Of a stretch of 64,000 nt of DNA, positions 16,411 to 23,940 are shown in pieces. Numbering within the stretch: position 1 is the stretch's first letter; every line of letters begins with the position of its first letter. The position numbers and the translations under genes were made by a program. Source of the DNA: Hymenobacter metallilatus (GTDB lineage Bacteria; Bacteroidota; Bacteroidia; Cytophagales; Hymenobacteraceae); NCBI RefSeq assembly GCF_003944705.1, contig NZ_RWIS01000008.1, forward strand, positions 1 through 64,000, given 5' to 3'. Under the pieces are notes generated by a model that saw only the letters and a program-made list of their open reading frames with translations, was not told the DNA's origin and searched no databases.

Positions 16411-17688
16411 TCAGCGCTCCAGCAGAATTTCCGAACCCAGAATCACCATGTCCACGCTGCCTTTCAGCGTCTGGTTGATGAAGGGGGTGTTCTGGGATTT
16501 GGACTTCATAAACTCCTTTGTGAAGGTCGTTTCCGCCGCGGTATCGAACAAGACGCAGTTGGCCTCCTGGCCCACTTCAATGGTAGGTACCGGCAGGCCC
16601 ATCAGGCGGCGGGGCTCGGCCGAATAGCGCTTCACCACCAGATCCCAGCCGAATTTGCCGGGCTCCACAAAGTAATGGTAGAGCGACACCAGCGCCGTAT
16701 CCAGGCCGGTGATGCCGTTGGGCGCGCTAACGAAATCCTGGGCTTTTTCGAACGGAGTGTGCGGGGCGTGGTCGGTGGCAATGAGGTCGAACACGCCTTC
16801 GATAAGTCCTTCCAGCAGGGCATCACAATCGGCCTGCGTGCGCAGCGGCGGGTTCATTTTGTAGTTCGTGTCGTAGTCGCCAATGTGCTCGTCGGTGAAC
16901 AGCAGGTGGTGCGGGGCCACTTCGGCCGTTACCCGCACGTCGCCGCGGGACTTCCACCAGCGAATGGTTTCCATCCCGAGCTTGCTGGATACGTGCTGAA
17001 TGTGCACATGCGCGCCCGCCGCCCGGGCCAGGCGGATGTCCCGGTCGATGATAATTTCCTCGGCGCAGGCCGGCGAGCCTTTGATGCCGAGCCGGTAGCT
17101 CATCACGCCTTCGTTGAGGGCGCGGGGGCCGGCCAGCTCCGGCACCTCGCAGTGGCTGGCAAAAAACATCCCGAACTCGGTGGCGTACTGCATGGCCCGC
17201 AGCAGCACGGCCGGGTCGCTGGTAGTGTCGCCGTCGTCGGTGAGCATCTTCACTCCGAGGGCGCGCATACCCTCAATTTCTGCCAGCTCCTTGCCCTCCC
17301 GGTTTTTGGTAACGCAGCCCGAGGTGTACACCGGAATGCGGGACCGGTGCTTGGCATTCTCCAGCACATTATCAACGGCGGTGGCCGAGTCGAGAGCCGG
17401 GCGGGTGTTGGGCATCATCACCACGCCGGTAATGCCCCCGTTGATGGCCGCCTCGCTGCCCGTGGTAATGGTTTCCTTGTTCTCAAAGCCCGGGGCGCGG
17501 AAATGGACGTGGGCATCAAACATGCCCGGCATCAGCACCCGCCCCCGCGCGTCGATAACGCGGGTACCCTCGGGAGTGGGCAGGTTTTTGCCGATTTCCT
17601 GAATTTTTCCTTCGACAATCAGAACATCACGCTCGAGCAGCACAGGTGAATTTTCGGAGGCGATGCGGGTGTTTTGAAGGAGGAGCAT
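16411..17688 (-). CDS. pyrC: Dihydroorotase
   Basis: Dihydroorotase closes carbamoyl aspartate to dihydroorotate in pyrimidine synthesis. This 425-residue protein is of the class I type. Zinc ligands His60 and His62 lie in FDAHVHFRAPG. The HIQHVSS stretch, the SRGDVRVTAEVAPHHLLF region and the TDHAPHTPFEK motif follow. The ATG at 17688 begins the conserved MLLLQNTRI; the open frame upstream is not family-like. It lies 117 bp after pyrB on the same strand, a sensible pathway pairing since PyrB makes its substrate. An allantoinase is a possible alternative in this superfamily but the neighbour argues for pyrC. Confidence 0.92.
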   Translation of the reverse strand: MLLLQNTRIASENSPVLLERDVLIVEGKIQEIGKNLPTPEGTRVIDARGRVLMPGMFDAHVHFRAPGFENKETITTGSEAAINGGITGVVMMPNTRPALDSATAVDNVLENAKHRSRIPVYTSGCVTKNREGKELAEIEGMRALGVKMLTDDGDTTSDPAVLLRAMQYATEFGMFFASHCEVPELAGPRALNEGVMSYRLGIKGSPACAEEIIIDRDIRLARAAGAHVHIQHVSSKLGMETIRWWKSRGDVRVTAEVAPHHLLFTDEHIGDYDTNYKMNPPLRTQADCDALLEGLIEGVFDLIATDHAPHTPFEKAQDFVSAPNGITGLDTALVSLYHYFVEPGKFGWDLVVKRYSAEPRRLMGLPVPTIEVGQEANCVLFDTAAETTFTKEFMKSKSQNTPFINQTLKGSVDMVILGSEILLER

Positions 17689-17805
17689 GGATGGAAGAGG
17701 GTTGTGAATCGGTAAAGGGGGGGAAAGACTCTGGTTATTGAAAATGAACGTCATGCCTGACCAGTGGATGCCAGATGAAGCGTGACCACCTACTGGGCCA
17801 GGTGC

Positions 17806-18786
17806 TTAGGGTGCCAGCAGGGTTGAGCCAGTCCCCTGCCGGGCGGCATATGCCTCCTGCCGCGGAAACTCCCCGCCCGGCGTAAGCCAGTCGAGCACGG
17901 CCATACGAATGGAAATGCCGTTTTCAACCTGGTTGGTAATCAGGCTCCGCTCGTAGTCCATTACGGCGTCGCAGAGCTCTACGCCCCGGTTTACGGGGCC
18001 GGGGTGCATGATGTAGAGGCCCCGGTCGCGGATTTCGGCCAGCCGGGCGGTGGTAATGCCATACACCCGGTGGTATTCCCGCACGCTGGGAAAAAACTGC
18101 ACGTCCTGGCGCTCCATCTGCACGCGCAGCAGGTACACCACATCGGGCGCCCAGGCCATGGCCGCCTCGTAATCGGTGAAGCGGCGGATATTCTCCGGCA
18201 CATATTTCGGCACCAACGACCCCGGACCGAGGTAGGCCACCTCAATGCCCAGCTTTTGCAGCAGGGTGCTGGTGGAGCGCGCCACGCGAGAGTGAAGAAT
18301 ATCCCCGATGATGAGAACTTTTTTGCCCCGGGGGTCCGGAAACTTCTCCCGGATGGTGAAGGCGTCGAGCAGGGCCTGGGTGGGGTGCTCGTGCGCCCCG
18401 TCGCCGGCATTAATGACGGAGGCCGTGGTCTGACGGGCAATCATGCCGGGCAGGCCGGAGTGGCTGTGGCGCACCACAATGTAGTCGGTGCGCATGGCCT
18501 GCAGCGTCTCAATTGTTTCGCGCACCGATTCGCCCTTGGTGATGGAGGAGTGGTCAACGTTGAAGTTCGTCACCTCCGCCGAAAGGCGCTTGGCCGCTAC
18601 CTCGAAGGAGGAGTGCGTGCGGGTACTGGCCTCGTAGAACAGCATGAGCACGGACTTGCCCTCCAGGGCAGGTATCTTTTTCACCGAGTGGGTGAATAAT
18701 TTTTTGAAGGAGGTGGACTGGTCGAGCAAAAACTCGATTTCCTCGCGGTGAAGGGATGCAATGTCGAGCAGGTCTTTACGTGCCAT
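17806..18786 (-). CDS. pyrB: Aspartate carbamoyltransferase catalytic subunit
   Basis: PyrB joins carbamoyl phosphate and aspartate, the first committed step of pyrimidine synthesis. The 326-residue product has the carbamoyl phosphate motif FYEASTRTHSSFE (STRT at 54-57), the GDGAHEHPTQALLD motif, and HPGPVNRG before the C-terminal domain. Length is typical. No regulatory subunit (PyrI) is adjacent. pyrC follows on the same strand. The region upstream (18787-19185) contains no gene but has a candidate small RNA running toward it. Confidence 0.96.
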   Translation of the reverse strand: MARKDLLDIASLHREEIEFLLDQSTSFKKLFTHSVKKIPALEGKSVLMLFYEASTRTHSSFEVAAKRLSAEVTNFNVDHSSITKGESVRETIETLQAMRTDYIVVRHSHSGLPGMIARQTTASVINAGDGAHEHPTQALLDAFTIREKFPDPRGKKVLIIGDILHSRVARSTSTLLQKLGIEVAYLGPGSLVPKYVPENIRRFTDYEAAMAWAPDVVYLLRVQMERQDVQFFPSVREYHRVYGITTARLAEIRDRGLYIMHPGPVNRGVELCDAVMDYERSLITNQVENGISIRMAVLDWLTPGGEFPRQEAYAARQGTGSTLLAP

Positions 18787-19007
18787 ACCGGAGTGGAGGA
18801 AAAGTGAGGTTGACTAGCTGAAACGCACAAGGAAAGGACTTACTGAAGCCTGTTCGCAACGGAAAAAGGGGGTAACCGATGCAAGCCGGGAGGCCGGCTG
18901 CTCCCTCCATCCGCAGCTGGTATTGGCCCCGCTGAAAATAAGGGCTTAGGAGTAGCAGTTACCCGATGCCAGGGCCCCGGAATGGTAACCGACGAATGCA
19001 ACGGACA
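18787..19007. other. Intergenic stretch without a supported gene
   Basis: Between pyrB and the candidate small RNA there is no coding sequence with believable composition. Short weak stems are present, but no promoter box or terminator can be supported here. Confidence 0.6.
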
Positions 19008-19037
19008 TAAAAAAACCGTTTCGAAATCCGAAACGGT
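19008..19037 (-). terminator. Rho-independent terminator
   Basis: On the minus strand an accgtttcgg stem pairs with tcgaaacggt and is followed by a run of eight T. It cannot belong to the tRNA, which has its own terminator 430 nt upstream, so it points to an extra transcript. Confidence 0.85.
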
Positions 19038-19180
19038 AGCGGGGCAACACCCAGAAAAATCAATAGAAATACGAGAGGCAAAATCGGAAGAACCGATAGG
19101 CGAGAAGACCATCCGGTCCACTCGTGGTTCCTTGCCGAGCAGGTCCCCACGCTTCATCAACAAGTTTTTTGGTTGAAGCA
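19008..19180 (-). ncRNA. Candidate small RNA of about 170 nt
   Basis: An exact -7 box at 19186-19193 and a strong terminator at 19008-19037 bracket a stretch with no convincing protein gene. The transcript could close on itself: AGCGTGGGG near its 5' part can pair with CCCCGCT just before the terminator, and several short internal stems (for example GACC with GGTC) are possible. The size and closed-stem shape would suit 6S RNA, but no diagnostic sequence was recognised. A short reading frame beginning MKRGDLLGKE runs through it and reads into the terminator, which argues against translation. Confidence 0.45.
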
Positions 19181-19185
19181 TGCTG

Positions 19186-19193
19186 CAAAACTA
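19186..19193 (-). promoter_or_regulatory. -7 box of the candidate small RNA
   Basis: The minus strand reads TAGTTTTG, an exact TAnnTTTG match. A clear -33 TTTG is missing at the expected spacing. Confidence 0.5.
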
Positions 19194-19460
19194 CGGCATT
19201 GTTGCGCCCGGTAACGCATCAGTGCCAGTAATTTTTTTCACTCATCTATTCACAATACTCCATTCCATATCCTGGGCTCTACCTATGCCTGGGCAGGCCG
19301 GCACTTGAGGGAGCAGGCGGTATGAGTTGAGCGTACGGTCAGGAAGCTGCCGCAACCGCAGCGCATCCGGGGTTGCGACACCTGTTGCCCTGGAGTTTCA
19401 TCCGGCCAAGCCGGAGGGTGGCAGGTGAATACAGCCTGGCGGCATGAATCATTCGGCAAA

Positions 19461-19500
19461 ACAAAAACCGGCAACATTTTGAATATCAAGATGTTGCCGG
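19461..19500 (-). terminator. Terminator of the tRNA gene
   Basis: A perfect 10-bp stem (19468-19477 with 19491-19500) is followed on the minus strand by TTTTTGTTTT, starting 10 nt after the tRNA. Confidence 0.9.
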
Positions 19501-19509
19501 CTTACTGCG

Positions 19510-19583
19510 TGGGCCCAACTGGAATCGAACCAGTGACCTACTGATTATGAGTCAGTTGCTCTAACCGATTGAGCTATAGGCCC
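19510..19583 (-). tRNA. tRNA with anticodon CAT, probably tRNA-Ile2 (lysidine type)
   Basis: The 74-nt cloverleaf is complete: acceptor GGGCCTA with TGGGCCC and discriminator A, D arm, an anticodon loop CTCATAA, and a TTCGATT T-loop in a 5-bp stem. CCA is not encoded. A CAT anticodon can mean Met or, after TilS makes lysidine at C34, Ile reading AUA. The acceptor stem has C4-G69 and C5-G68, which are known positive determinants for TilS in E. coli, so Ile2 is favoured over elongator Met. It has no initiator features. Confidence 0.85.
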
Positions 19584-19701
19584 TTGACTTCATCAGCTAC
19601 TAAGCAGTTGATTTCAGCTGTGCAAACTTCGACTTTTGCGACGGAATTTGCAATTACGTTAAGCAGGAAAAACATTCTGCCAGCTCATCAGCCCAGCCCT
19701 T

Positions 19702-20340
19702 ATGCCCCACCAGTTGCCCAACTTGCTTTTCGACTTCGGAGGCGTCATTATCAACATTGATTACAGCCTGACGGTGGAGGCGATGCAGCGGCACGGCAGC
19801 CCTATTGCCTTCACCCAGGCGGCTCAGGCCGAGCTGTTCGACCAGCTGGAAACCGGCCAGCTCAGCTCCGCGCAATTCCGCGCGGGGTTGCGGCAGCACT
19901 ACGGCCTGCAAGCCACCGATGCGGAACTGGACGCGGCCTGGAACGCTATGCTGCTGGATGTACCGGCTGAACGCCTGGCCCTTCTTGCTGAACTCCGGGC
20001 CCAGGGCTACCAGACGGCCCTCCTATCAAATACCAATCACATTCATATTGAGGAAATAAACCGCCGGCTGAAAGACCAGTACGGGTTAGAGCAGGGTATT
20101 GCCGACTGCCTGGACCGGGTGTTTTACTCCCAGCAGGTAGGCCTGCGCAAGCCGGGCGAAGAAATATTCCACCATGCCTTGCGGGAGATGAACTGGAAGG
20201 CCGAAGAAACGTTGTTTATTGAAGACAGTCCTCAGCACATTGCTACGGCCCAGCGCCTGGGACTGCACACGCTTTTCCTGACTCCGCCACTCACGCTGCA
20301 AGACGCTTTGCCCGCCGCCCTCCGTGCCTTCCCCAACTGA
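19702..20340 (+). CDS. HAD-superfamily phosphatase, YihX-like
   Basis: The 212-residue product is a subfamily IA haloacid dehalogenase-type hydrolase. Motif I is LLFDFGGVI with Asp11 as nucleophile, motif II is LLSNTN, the motif III lysine lies in GLRKPG, and the final acidic motif is FIEDSPQH. The second Asp of motif I is replaced by Gly, as in YihX-type sugar phosphatases whose motif reads D-x-G-x-V-I. The substrate is unknown and is probably a small phosphate ester. The last 17 nt overlap the start of the site-2 protease gene, so the two are probably co-translated. Confidence 0.85.
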   Translation: MPHQLPNLLFDFGGVIINIDYSLTVEAMQRHGSPIAFTQAAQAELFDQLETGQLSSAQFRAGLRQHYGLQATDAELDAAWNAMLLDVPAERLALLAELRAQGYQTALLSNTNHIHIEEINRRLKDQYGLEQGIADCLDRVFYSQQVGLRKPGEEIFHHALREMNWKAEETLFIEDSPQHIATAQRLGLHTLFLTPPLTLQDALPAALRAFPN

Positions 20341-21580
20341 AAACTCACCGCTCCCGCCGCTGCCCGACGCGCCGGTTTTTTCTTCTCACTCGGCGGCCGC
20401 CCAGGATGCCCAGGCGGTTTTCAGGCGCTATGAGCGGGCACCGTGGCCCCGCCCGCTACGCTATGCCCTGCATCTGAGCTTATTTGTGGCCACGGTTCTG
20501 ACGGCCACTCTGGCGGGGGTGCAACTGATGAATAATCGGTTTCTTGCTTCCGCTTGGTTGCCTTTCGGGGTGTTGCTACAGCCGTGGGCGCAGGTCTGGG
20601 CGACTTTGAAATCCGGTCTGTGGTACTCAGTGCCCTTTCTGGGAGTATTAACGGTGCATGAGTTCGGGCATTATTTTACGGCCCGCTATTACCGCATTCG
20701 GGCCACGCTGCCCTTTTTTATTCCCCTTCCCCTGGGCATTGGCACCTTTGGCGCAATTATCCGCATAAAGGACCGAATGTTTTCCCGGCAGGAGTTTTTT
20801 GATGTAGGACTGGCCGGGCCGCTGGCAGGGTTTATAATGGCCGTGGCCGTGCTGGGTTATGGGCTTACGCATGTGCCGCCCCTGGAGTATCTGTACGGGT
20901 TTCATCCGGAATACCGCCCCTTCGGCCCCGAGTATGCGCAGTATGCCTACCAGCATGTGAAGCCAGCAACCAGTTTGGTTTTGTCGCAGCCGCTGTTGTT
21001 TCGCGGTATGGCGGCGTGGCTGGCCGAGCCGGGCCGGATGCCCCACCCGAATGAGCTGGTGCATTATCCGGTGCTGGTAGCGGGGGTATTGGCCCTGTTC
21101 TTTACGGCCCTTAACCTGTTGCCCATTGGGCAGTTGGATGGAGGCCATATTGTATACGGGCTGCTGGGGCCACGCCGGGCGGCGCGGGTGTCGGTGGTGC
21201 TGTTCACGGCCTTTATCTTCTACGCGGGATTAGGGCTGTTCTCGTTGTACTCCAACCCCGATATGTGGCTGTATGGAGCAGCACCTTACGGCGTCTATCT
21301 GTGGCTGGTGTTTCGTAGGGCAATGCCTACCCCACGCCGGGCACTTTTCCTGGCGGCGGCCGTCTGGCTGGGGCAAATAGCCCTGGCCTCCGCTTTGCCC
21401 ACGGCCGATGGAAATCCGGGCTGGCTGCTGTTCGGGCTGCTGCTGGCCCGGGTTATGGGCATCTTTCATCCGCCGGCTCCCAATGAGCAGCCGCTTTCCA
21501 AAGGGCGTAAAGTGCTGGGCTGGCTGATGCTGGTTATTTTTGTGCTCTGCTTCACCCCTTCTCCCATTGTTTTTCGCTGA
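20324..21580 (+). CDS. Site-2 protease-like membrane metallopeptidase (M50)
   Basis: This 418-residue integral membrane protein has the zinc motif HEFGH at 112-116 inside a membrane helix and the second zinc site NLLPIGQLDGGH about 150 residues later, the two marks of intramembrane M50 proteases. At least six hydrophobic segments are visible. Such enzymes cut membrane-anchored proteins, often anti-sigma factors, but no PDZ domain and no sigma or anti-sigma gene is present here, so the target is unknown. The start is a GTG at 20324 that lies inside the end of the HAD gene; similarity and hydrophobic content begin near residue 45, so a later start cannot be ruled out. Confidence 0.88.
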   Translation: MPSPTENSPLPPLPDAPVFSSHSAAAQDAQAVFRRYERAPWPRPLRYALHLSLFVATVLTATLAGVQLMNNRFLASAWLPFGVLLQPWAQVWATLKSGLWYSVPFLGVLTVHEFGHYFTARYYRIRATLPFFIPLPLGIGTFGAIIRIKDRMFSRQEFFDVGLAGPLAGFIMAVAVLGYGLTHVPPLEYLYGFHPEYRPFGPEYAQYAYQHVKPATSLVLSQPLLFRGMAAWLAEPGRMPHPNELVHYPVLVAGVLALFFTALNLLPIGQLDGGHIVYGLLGPRRAARVSVVLFTAFIFYAGLGLFSLYSNPDMWLYGAAPYGVYLWLVFRRAMPTPRRALFLAAAVWLGQIALASALPTADGNPGWLLFGLLLARVMGIFHPPAPNEQPLSKGRKVLGWLMLVIFVLCFTPSPIVFR

Positions 21581-21625
21581 ATATTTTAGCCGGCCCCTGC
21601 TTTCTGCCGTTGCCGGCACGCTTAC

Positions 21626-22276
21626 ATGACCGTTCCGCAATTCGCTCAATCACATATTTTTCGGGGTACTACCCTGCTGCTGCTCCGGCAGCACGGGCTG
21701 CACATCAGTCAGCGCAACCGCCGGGGTGAGGCGTGGCTGGAAACAGAAATTCCTTACGAAGAGCTGCTGCCGGTAGGGCTGGAATACCACCGGCCGGGGC
21801 CCCTCCGGATGCCGCCAGCTGGTACCTGGGTAGCCATTTGGGTGCTGGTACAGGGTCTGAGCCGACTGCTACACGATAAGGCCCCCTTGCCCATGGAGCT
21901 ATGGGTGGCCTGCGGTGGCTTTCTGCTGGGCCTGCTGGCGGTGATACTCATCCGCCGCTACCGAGGCCGGCGGGTGCAGCTGATTACCAACCGCATCCAT
22001 CTCACCCTCCGGCACCAGCCGGGCCAGCGGGACGCGCTCGACACGTTCGTGGATGCCATGCGGCTGCGGGCCCATGCCTACCTGCGCGAGGAGTACGCCA
22101 CCGTAAATCCATTGGGCCCCATTGAGCTGCAGCTGCACCGCCTGCACTGGCTGCACCAGCTGCACGTGCTGTCTGAGCACGAACTGCGCACCCTGAGCAC
22201 CCGCCTCACCGGCCGCCTCTCCCTGGACCCGGTAAAGCTCATGGGCCAGGACCTGGAAACGCCGTACGTGAACTAG
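21626..22276 (+). CDS. Uncharacterised membrane protein
   Basis: The 216-residue product has two central hydrophobic segments (about residues 66-80 and 91-108) and basic flanks (IRRYRGRRVQ). The N-terminal part looks like a short beta-rich domain (LEYHRPGP), and the C-terminal part is helical with many His and Leu (HRLHWLHQLHVLSEHEL). No family was recognised. It follows the M50 protease gene by 45 bp on the same strand and may be co-transcribed. The gene ends at a large nested hairpin. Confidence 0.65.
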   Translation: MTVPQFAQSHIFRGTTLLLLRQHGLHISQRNRRGEAWLETEIPYEELLPVGLEYHRPGPLRMPPAGTWVAIWVLVQGLSRLLHDKAPLPMELWVACGGFLLGLLAVILIRRYRGRRVQLITNRIHLTLRHQPGQRDALDTFVDAMRLRAHAYLREEYATVNPLGPIELQLHRLHWLHQLHVLSEHELRTLSTRLTGRLSLDPVKLMGQDLETPYVN

Positions 22277-22278
22277 TA

Positions 22279-22498
22279 AAATGATGCTGTAGCGAGGAGG
22301 TGAGCTGTCAGTGCGGGCAGCGCGCACCCAACCCTTCCATATTCAAGCACGAAACGCAGACGTATGCAAAAAGCCCCTGACGCCAGCGCAGACGTCAGGG
22401 GCTTTTTGCATTCTGAGGCTTGGCTTTTTGTGAAGGCCAGAGTAGCGGCGCTACCCTGCGGGTGCTGCCCGCACTGACAGCTCACGCCCGCATCATTT
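22279..22498. repeat. Long nested inverted repeat between convergent genes
   Basis: A perfect 22-bp pair (22300-22321 with 22464-22485) and an outer pair (22279-22286 with 22491-22498) surround the terminator at 22365-22410. The whole 220-nt stretch between the membrane protein gene and pgk can thus fold into one long structure. It lacks a clear 7- to 9-nt unit. Confidence 0.8.
22365..22410. terminator. Bidirectional terminator
   Basis: A stem (left arm ending gcccctgacg, right arm starting cgtcaggggc) is bordered by A5 on the left and T5 on the right, so it can end transcripts from both the plus-strand membrane protein gene and the minus-strand pgk. Confidence 0.9.
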
Positions 22499-22504
22499 CA
22501 CCGT

Positions 22505-23689
22505 TTACCCCAAAGCCGTTACGCCGGGCAGCTCTTTGCCTTCCATGTACTCCAGCAAGGCGCCGCCGCCGGTGCTGATGTAGCTTACCTGCTCCGAGAA
22601 GCCGAGCTGGTTAACAGCCGCGGCCGAGTCGCCGCCCCCGATGAGGCTGAAGGCCCCCTGCTGGGTGGCATCGGCAATGGCCTGGGCTACGGTTTCGGTG
22701 CCTTTGGCGAAGTTGCTCATCTCAAATACTCCCATGGGGCCGTTCCAGAGAATGGTTTTGGAATTGCGCACCACCTCGCTGAACGCCTTAATGGACTCGG
22801 GGCCCAGGTCCAGGCCCATCCAGCCGTCCGGAATCTGGTGGTTGGAAGCTACTTTGGTGGCGGCGTCGTTGGCGAACTTATCGGCAATGAGGCTGTCGGT
22901 AGGCAGCACCAGGTTTACCCCTTTGGCCTTAGCCTTTTCAATTAGCTCCAGGGCCAGGTCCATTTTGTCGGCTTCCAGCAGGGAGTTGCCAATCTGGCCA
23001 CCCTGGGCCTTGGCAAACGTGTAGGCCATACCACCCCCGATGAGCAGGTTATCCACCTTGTCGAGCAGCTTCTCGATGATGAGGATTTTGTCGGAAATCT
23101 TGGCTCCACCCATAATGGCGGTGAAAGGGCGCTCAGCTTGCTCCAATACTTTTTTGGCGTTGTCCAGCTCGCCTTGCAGCAGGTAGCCGCCCACGCGGTC
23201 CTCGGCAGCAAACGACTCGGCCATAACGGCGGTGGAGGCGTGTTTGCGGTGCGCCGCCCCGAAGGCATCGTTCACGTACACGGAACCGAGCTTGGCCAGC
23301 TTGGCGGCAAACTCGGGGGCACCCTTCTCTTCCTCGGCGTAAAAGCGCACATTCTCTACCAGCAGAATCTGGCCGGGCTGCAGGGCGCTGGCCTGGGCTT
23401 CGGCCTGCAGGGCGTCGGCGGCAAACTGTACCTCCTGGCCGTACTCCTGGCTTAAGCGAGCCACCAGGTGCTTGAGGGAAAACTTATCCTCAGGGCCTCC
23501 TTTGGGCCGGCCCAGGTGGGACAGAAGCACCACGGAGCCCCCATCCTGCAGAATTTTCTTGATGGTAGGCGTAGCAGCCCGGATGCGGGTATCGTCGGTA
23601 ATGGCGAAGCTTTTGTCGAGCGGCACGTTAAAATCGACACGCACCACGGCGCGTTTGCCGGCGAAGTTGTACTGATCAAGCGTTTTCAT
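22505..23689 (-). CDS. pgk: Phosphoglycerate kinase
   Basis: Pgk interconverts 1,3-bisphosphoglycerate and 3-phosphoglycerate with ADP/ATP in glycolysis and gluconeogenesis. The 394-residue product has the family start [36 protein letters not shown], the hinge region [22 protein letters not shown] and the C-terminal GGGDSAAAV and [18 protein letters not shown]. Length is normal. The upstream minus strand has TATCTTCG at about 23719-23726, seven of eight matches to the -7 box. It is monocistronic, away from other glycolysis genes. Confidence 0.97.
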   Translation of the reverse strand: MKTLDQYNFAGKRAVVRVDFNVPLDKSFAITDDTRIRAATPTIKKILQDGGSVVLLSHLGRPKGGPEDKFSLKHLVARLSQEYGQEVQFAADALQAEAQASALQPGQILLVENVRFYAEEEKGAPEFAAKLAKLGSVYVNDAFGAAHRKHASTAVMAESFAAEDRVGGYLLQGELDNAKKVLEQAERPFTAIMGGAKISDKILIIEKLLDKVDNLLIGGGMAYTFAKAQGGQIGNSLLEADKMDLALELIEKAKAKGVNLVLPTDSLIADKFANDAATKVASNHQIPDGWMGLDLGPESIKAFSEVVRNSKTILWNGPMGVFEMSNFAKGTETVAQAIADATQQGAFSLIGGGDSAAAVNQLGFSEQVSYISTGGGALLEYMEGKELPGVTALG

Positions 23690-23734
23690 GGAACAGGAAA
23701 TGGGGTTTGGCTGGGGCGAAGATAGGGAATGGTA

Positions 23735-23921
23735 AATGAGGTTACAGGTGACAAGCAGAACGTCATTCCGAGCATGTGGCGTATCAAGCCAGGGACCGGA
23801 GGCGAAGTCGAGGAATCTCGCGTGCTGACATTGTTACCACTATTTCATCAGCACGCGAGATACTGCGGCTACGCCTCTGCATCCCGTACCCACTTGTCAC
23901 CTCCTCACCTGTCACCTCATT
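23735..23921. repeat. Composite inverted repeat upstream of the ligase fusion
   Basis: The outer arms (23735-23755 and 23893-23921) are complementary in part and built of units of 7 to 8 nt around the words CACCT and AGGTG. Inside is a second palindrome with perfect 14-bp arms (23815-23828 with 23848-23861), within a sequence starting cgtcattccgag that resembles dispersed Bacteroidota intergenic repeats. The region between pgk and the next promoter is almost wholly repeat. Confidence 0.7.
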
Positions 23922-23924
23922 ATC

Positions 23925-23932
23925 TATCTTTG
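23925..23932 (+). promoter_or_regulatory. -7 box of the ligase fusion gene
   Basis: TATCTTTG is an exact TAnnTTTG match ending 8 nt before the ATG at 23941, so transcription would begin at or next to the start codon. Confidence 0.6.
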
Positions 23933-23940
23933 CCTTCGAT

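Noticed and set aside
18840..19181. Minus-strand open frame of 113 codons beginning MLQPKNLL
   Set aside because: It runs straight through a strong terminator hairpin and has mixed composition; the segment fits a non-coding transcript better.
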